A stretch of DNA of 64,000 bases from Thuidium tamariscinum (taxonomy: Eukaryota > Streptophyta > Bryopsida > Hypnales > Thuidiaceae): assembly GCA_947034885.2 (NCBI GenBank), contig OX344749.2, forward strand, positions 37,653,682 to 37,717,681, in the 5' to 3' direction. Made by a program: the position numbers and the translations under genes. This document shows, one piece after another, positions 58,291 through 64,000 of the stretch (its first letter is position 1; every line of letters begins with the position of its first letter). The notes under the pieces were generated by a model, which had not been told where the DNA came from, made no database searches, and saw only the letters and a list, made by a program, of their open reading frames with translations.

Positions 58291-61200
58291 TTCAAATGGG
58301 ACAAGGAAAATACTTAATAAAAAAAAACTCGTTGTTAGCGTACAACTATAGATGTTAGTACAACACAACACAAATATTAAAAACAAGTGAGAAACTTCAA
58401 ATATACCAAAGTTTAGTTGCTACAAGCTCTCCTAAGTAGCATCGCCATTCATAAAGGGAGGGGCTCTAGAATTAGTACAAGATACACTTTAAAACTCAAG
58501 AAAACTTTATCAATACTCTTTAACACATGTAAAGGAAGTTAGCAAACTTTGGAGGGACCCCAATGTCCTTCAAAGTTTAACAACACACACTAAGAGGGAG
58601 CTTGAAATGCTCCAAAACGCACGCGCTTGCAACTTTGGCTCAAACTTAACTAAAAAGTCAAAATTATTGGACCAATATGTATTGTGCCAAAATTTTGGCT
58701 ACAAAATGGTTTAAGGGGTGAGTTGAGAAAGAAATAGGTGCCCATTTATACTCTTTATAAGGGCACCCACCTCCTTTCAATTTCGTGTGGTAAACTTATC
58801 ATTTAGGATTCTCATCCTAATCCAATCATTTTTAATTTTCTACACTAAACCTGGGACTATACGTGTCATGTGACTGCGGGTACTGGATTTGTGAGTGGCG
58901 AGAGATTTGGCGATTTGGTTCCGTGCTTTAGATGTGCATGAGTTTTGTATGCGGTGTTGAATTCTCAGTTTTTTTCATAATTCTTGAAAAGGGCATCGCC
59001 CAGGAGACTTATTTCGCATTTGATCAATATTTGGACCAGCTCATGCAATTATCTTCACTACAATAGCGCTACTGTAAAGAAGTACAGTAGTGATACTCTT
59101 GAATTTGGCACCGTCTGGATTATGTTCTTCACAGTATGATCAAAAGCATTGGTCATACTTAAACCGAGTGTCCTTGCTCTACTTTAACGGGTTACCAAAT
59201 TGTAATGATCGGACTTTCCATCTCAAACGACCAAGGCTCATAATTCCAAAACACATGCTCTGATGTTTCAATCCAAGAAATGGGCCATTGAAACTTCCTT
59301 CCTTCAATGGGCATTATGAATAATAGAGAGACTAGTGGAATCCTCACCATTCGTGATGGGATTGGGGGAGATAATAGCTCCTTTTACAAAGAGCAGACAA
59401 ATTACCAAGGCATCTTACTTTGAAAACTTGCCAAGCATTGCCTATGTGTATATAACATTAGTCTAAATTATTAACCGTTGAAAAAAGGATAATGCTTCTT
59501 TAGATGCGTGGGAGGGAATTCAATTATAATATGGAGAGAACCATTGGCTCACTTGAAAGTTACTACATTAGTGTTGTTATTTGTAACTTTTGGAGTTTGA
59601 CTCCAAATCACAAACGGATTGTGCCATTGGCTTTAGAAGGCCATTTTTTCTATAGGGTACCCTCCACCCCCAATTCATCTACTAACAACTCAACAAAATC
59701 CAATGCTAGATTAACGACCAAATAGGGTAAAAATCCAACTTTGGGAGGTTGACTTTTCTATGAAAAATAACTAGCCTAGGGTCTCTAGTAGGTTTGAGGG
59801 AGTAAGAAAACACCTAACTTGGGCCCCATTTTGATGTCGTATACACCCGTAACGCTAGTCAACTTTTTCGTAATATTTTAAAATTCTCAATTCGGAGATG
59901 AACTCTTTAATTTGGATACTTACCGCTATCAAAATGTCTTGAAACTTGTTGGAGATCTTTATTAACATAAAAAAAAATCCTAATTTTAAGTAGGATTTTA
60001 CCGCAATCTAGATAATTTTTATGAATTTTCCGTTGAAATTTGAAACGATTGACCATTTGGAAAGGCATCTTCTGAGTATCAGAAACTTTTGAAACTTTTT
60101 GTGGGACCTCCCATGAGATTCCACAAAAAATGTGTAAGACCACATCTGGACTCTACACAATTGTCGAAGGAGAAATAAATCATGTTCCATTATTTAATTC
60201 CCGGGCTCCAGGGAACCTTCCACAAAAGAGGAATCTTGACAAAGTGACTTTGCCATTGATCTCCTAGCATAGTTTTAATCCAAGAACACCGTCCTTCAAC
60301 CATAGATTCCCTTCATAGAGTCACCATAACAAAATCCATCTTGTAAGTTAAAAATTGGGGTTTCTACTAAATGTAGAAAATAGTTGCAAACATAAAATCT
60401 ATCCAAAGAACTAGACTCTAAGAATTGTTTATATTCTTAGGACCTAATTTTAGACAATAATTGTCACATGCAAGGTAGATGAGGCTATTTTGGGACTTCA
60501 AACAAAAGATGGGTATTATTGAGGTTTTAACCTATTTACAGTTGGGACTCAGACCTAAATGAATAAAAACACTAGAAATATGATCAAATACTATATTGGC
60601 ACGTCACATACCTATTTTGATTTTACACTCTTCTGGAGGTTTTTTGCACTATTTTATACACTATATTTTACAAAACAAAACAAAACAAACAAACTGTAAG
60701 TTCAAAATGATGAATTTGGGGCACACACTAAACCTTCACTCTACACCTTCATGCTCTTAAGCCATATGTAATTGTACAAGTTGAAAGCAATAAGCTTCAG
60801 AAAACAAGAAATTTCTACATCCTATACTACTTTCAATTATACAAGGTTGAAGCTAAAAAACAAGAAATCTACACCTTTGATTAGTACAATAATCATCTTT
60901 TTATTCACTATCAACTTTAGAGTAGTCCAAGCAATAAGAATGAACATGAAAAAGTTGCTTGTATGGATAGTGTGTGACAAGATGAAAAGAAAATTGAGAT
61001 AGGAAGGTTTCAAGTTACAATATATCATATTGAGATAACAAGGTTTTGGCTATTGTTGCCAGAATCTTCCCAAATTATCACGTACTTGATAACCACTACA
61101 CGAAACTACCCTCCAACTTTGAAATGTCTTTGAGGTGGATTGCACCCATATTAATTTGGTGGTAGTAATAAATTCTTTAAGTTTTTCTATCTCATCCCTA

Positions 61201-62099
61201 GTTGCATATGATATTGGTTCAAATTTTAAGCTTGTTGTTGTAACATGTACCATGTAAAGAGGCCTATTAGTATGAAAGATTGGAGATCAAGAAAAAAAAG
61301 CTAGTAGCATGGTTAAGAAAATATAGGGAGAGGAGGACATAAATTGGAAACTACTACAAATCAATTGTACAGGAAGATTGAATTGAACATTGTTCATTTA
61401 AGAGATACTTAATTACTATGACTTTTTTGTTTTCCCTTTTGAAAACAAGGAAATAAGTCACTCTATTCTTATAGACAAATAAGATGGTTCTGTGACAAAT
61501 GCTCAATTCGCCATACCCTTAGCTAAAATAGGAGTTTTGATTCATGCTTGAAAACTAAAGCCAATTATACTACAATGCAGGAAGTTGAATTTTTTGGATT
61601 CATCTGTAAGTAGCTAATCAATAATGTGAAGAAGAATTGCATGCAATATTTGATGTTGGTAATAGGTAGAAACAAGCCATGACTCCTCAAAGCCAAATTA
61701 GTCCATTTGCGTCTAATGCTCGACATCACACAATATGTCAAGGATTAGGTTTGGATTTAAAGGACAAACACACAGTTCAAATGGAACTAATCTACATTCT
61801 AACATATCATTAAATGCAAGAAATCTTTGGAAACACCATCGTTGCGATTGATGGAGTCGCAAGTTCAAGACCACAAAGGTTATGAAAGAAAAGACTTACA
61901 GTGTGTTTATCATTTTTGGACCTTCATGGATGTGTTATATGTTTTTGAAAAGGAGTGGTCACTAGAAGCAAACATCTCCTTTGAAATGTATACTATTGAG
62001 ACATTAAAGAAAGTGAAAAATGTATATATGTGTCATGATAGCTTTTAGAGCGTGGTTGTTTCAAAAGCCTATTACCTTGGTCTCTTATAGTAAGAAGTA

Positions 62100-62310
62100 G
62101 TGTATAGGGAAGAAAATGTAGAAAAAAAATTGAGTGTGAGAAAAAAAAAGTGAGTGTGAAGGAAAAAATTATGAATGTCAAAAAAACAAAATGTGAGTGT
62201 AAGGGAAAACAATATTAGTGTAAAAAAAAAGAAAAGTCAATGTAAAAAAAAAGATGTGCATATAAGGGAAAAAATGTGAGTGTTGAAAAAAAACATAGTA
62301 GAAAAAAATT
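62100..62310. repeat. Degenerate short tandem repeat of GTGAGTGT plus A-run
   Basis: About eight units of roughly 26-28 bp, each GTGAGTGTRA(G)GGA followed by a run of A. On the opposite strand this creates a spurious hydrophobic frame. Confidence 0.65.
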
Positions 62311-62417
62311 GAAGTAAAATAGTATATGATATATTTATGACTATTGAAGATTATAAATAATGTAAACCTCATTTTTAATGAATCAAATTTGAAAATAACA
62401 TAATGATAGGGTGTGCA

Positions 62418-62435
62418 AATAATAATAATAATAAT
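62418..62435. repeat. AAT microsatellite
   Basis: Six uninterrupted AAT units. Confidence 0.85.
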
Positions 62436-64000
62436 ATCCCCCCGTTTATTATCTGGTGTTTGTACATATATCCTTATTTTTATAAGGAGTGCACCCTTTC
62501 AGCCCTCCTTGCCCCTCCCCCCCTTTCTAAGAAGGAGACAAAGTAAGCTTCAATTATGAGAAAAAGACATTTCTACACCTTTGCAAACTCTTTGATGCTA
62601 ATGGCAAAGCATTTTATGTCTACAAAGACCCAGACATGATTCATTGGCTAGGCAAAGACACCTTTATCAAGGTTCTTTAATTAAGTGTAATAAGACTAAT
62701 AAAAGACGTGCATTAATGCCTCTTGATATCTATATGTATTCACATTTTGCTAATTACCTCCTACATTCCACCCTCTATTCTATGCATTACATAATAAATT
62801 TAGCCCTCATTTCTAATTTGCGCTACATTCTAAGCCTATATCATTTTTGTATATGTCACCAACTACTAGGCTAGAAATGCAAATTCATTAGAGAATATCT
62901 TTGTCCATATATAGTATCATGAACCTCAATATCATCTTCTTTACTAGTTGAGATGCTCCTCCTCCGTCATTTTTTACATTATCCTCTCTTGTTTAGGATT
63001 CTTGTTTGCATGGTAGCCAACATTTGTCATGTGATCTATTAGCATGCTCAATTTAACCTTTGTAGGCATTGCAACACTTATAGAGTCTATAATGTACCCT
63101 CCTCCATTAATTGCCCTACCGAGTAATATATATCTTGAATCAAAATTAGGTGCATTGTTGTTGTTATTATCCTAATTTGATCCATTGCTGCTTAAAGCTG
63201 AGTTGTATAGAATTGGGGATTTGAAGAATCTTTGCTTATATAAATGCACTATAATACATTGTTGAAAAAAGTTTGCTACTTGTATATGAAGCTAAAGTAC
63301 AAGAGGCTTACTATAGAGGCACTCGTCCTTAGCAAGTCCAAAGATCTAGAGAAAACAACAAAAGAGCATGTACAATACATCTACATCCACTGCTTGAAGA
63401 TGCAAAAAGATAAGAATAATTAAGTTGTCTTGGCATTGAATGACTAGTGAGTGTGGGGCATACAAGGGCAAGAAGTTTTTGAAGGTGCACACAAAGGTGG
63501 CATGAAGGAGCTTGTACATATTGGGTCGTTGCAAGAAACACTTACCGGTTTTGTCTCAAAATGACTCAAAATCAGTGAGTCTTGTGAGTCCTATGACCCT
63601 TTGAAATAAATTTTTTTTAAATTGAAAAAAATATGGGTAATTTGAAGAGCAATGAGAATATCATGTCTCTTGAAATTCAGACCTAAGAAATTTTTTCTCT
63701 AAATGTTATAGACAATGGAAAATACAATGAAAATAGCTCTTTTTTCACTAATTTGGTAAAAATAGTAAAAAAATTCAAAAAATGAAAGTGAAAAATTCAT
63801 TTTTTCTCCAAGTAAAGGTCTTTCTTTTTCAACAAATTTCATCTTTGGAAAAATTAAATTCTATTCTCTACACTTGCGCAAAGTCAGCCACTTTGACGAC
63901 ATGTGGAGGTTGAAGAGTATAGTATTTTCAAAAAATCTCTTCGTGGTCTTGTGTGACTTTAGATTAGGTCCTTGTATGACAATTTTCAGCTCAAAATTTG

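Larger units (their letters stand above)
57724..64000. other. AT-rich right flank, no supported gene
   Basis: No domain-bearing frame on either strand. The longest frames (about 60-78 codons) look random. Structures seen are listed separately. Confidence 0.45.

Noticed and set aside
62178-62372. Hydrophobic minus-strand frame resembling a membrane protein
   Set aside because: Phe/His-rich sequence is the complement of the A-rich GTGAGTGT tandem repeat.
1-64000. CRISPR arrays, rRNA, tRNA, LTR retrotransposon polyproteins, bacterial operons
   Set aside because: None seen. Repeats lack the spacer pattern of CRISPR, and no reverse transcriptase, integrase or gag motif was recognised in any frame inspected.

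Overview
The window looks like nuclear DNA of a green plant (streptophyte) with a repeat-swollen, mostly AT-rich genome. Three things suggest this: a spliced agmatine deiminase gene with canonical GT-AG introns at the left edge, a plant-type CACTA (En/Spm) transposon with TNP2, DUF4218 and DUF4216 domains plus a TnpA-like partner, and the absence of any operon-like packing. A piggyBac element and a TET/JBP-like dioxygenase are both unusual for seed plants, so a streptophyte alga or seedless plant is more likely. That placement is inference; the species cannot be named from this window.

Layout. 1-917: 5' part of an agmatine deiminase gene on the minus strand, running off the left edge; this is the only host-type gene recognised. 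2059-4938: a foldback (nested inverted repeat) region full of a GCGGGAT-type motif. 4939-7492: AT-rich, with degenerate ~180-bp repeats. 7502-13929: a ~306-bp Mutator-like MITE (9-bp target duplication) into which a 6.1-kb piggyBac element (7617-13734) has inserted at a TTAA. 15762-16644: a diverged MITE of the same family.

16968-47932: one very large CACTA element, 30,965 bp, with matching termini and a perfect TAC target duplication. It carries two divergent transcription units: TNP2 (minus, 19368-25748) and a multi-exon TnpA-like gene (plus, about 38.5-43.9 kb). The intergenic region between them is split by about 8.3 kb of GGTCGCC-rich repeat DNA (about 29887-38206), which itself holds a foldback MITE, a ~220-bp tandem array, a hAT-like insertion, and inside that insertion an empty-site copy of the MITE that the piggyBac element entered.

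50071-57723: a large palindrome. Two nearly identical inverted arms (3.5 kb and 2.0 kb) surround a 2.1-kb centre. A spliced minus-strand gene runs from the right arm into the centre and encodes two U1-like zinc fingers and a predicted TET/JBP-type 2-oxoglutarate/Fe(II) dioxygenase. The left arm carries an inverted copy of its 5' half. 57724-64000: AT-rich sequence with short repeats and no recognisable gene.

How it fits together: nearly all coding sequence belongs to mobile elements. TNP2 and the TnpA-like protein would jointly mobilise the CACTA element, the piggyBac transposase is self-contained, and the dioxygenase element may pair DNA-base oxidation with a foldback mobile structure. Several mobile-element reading frames are broken by single in-frame TAG codons or a 1-nt indel, so they may be decaying.
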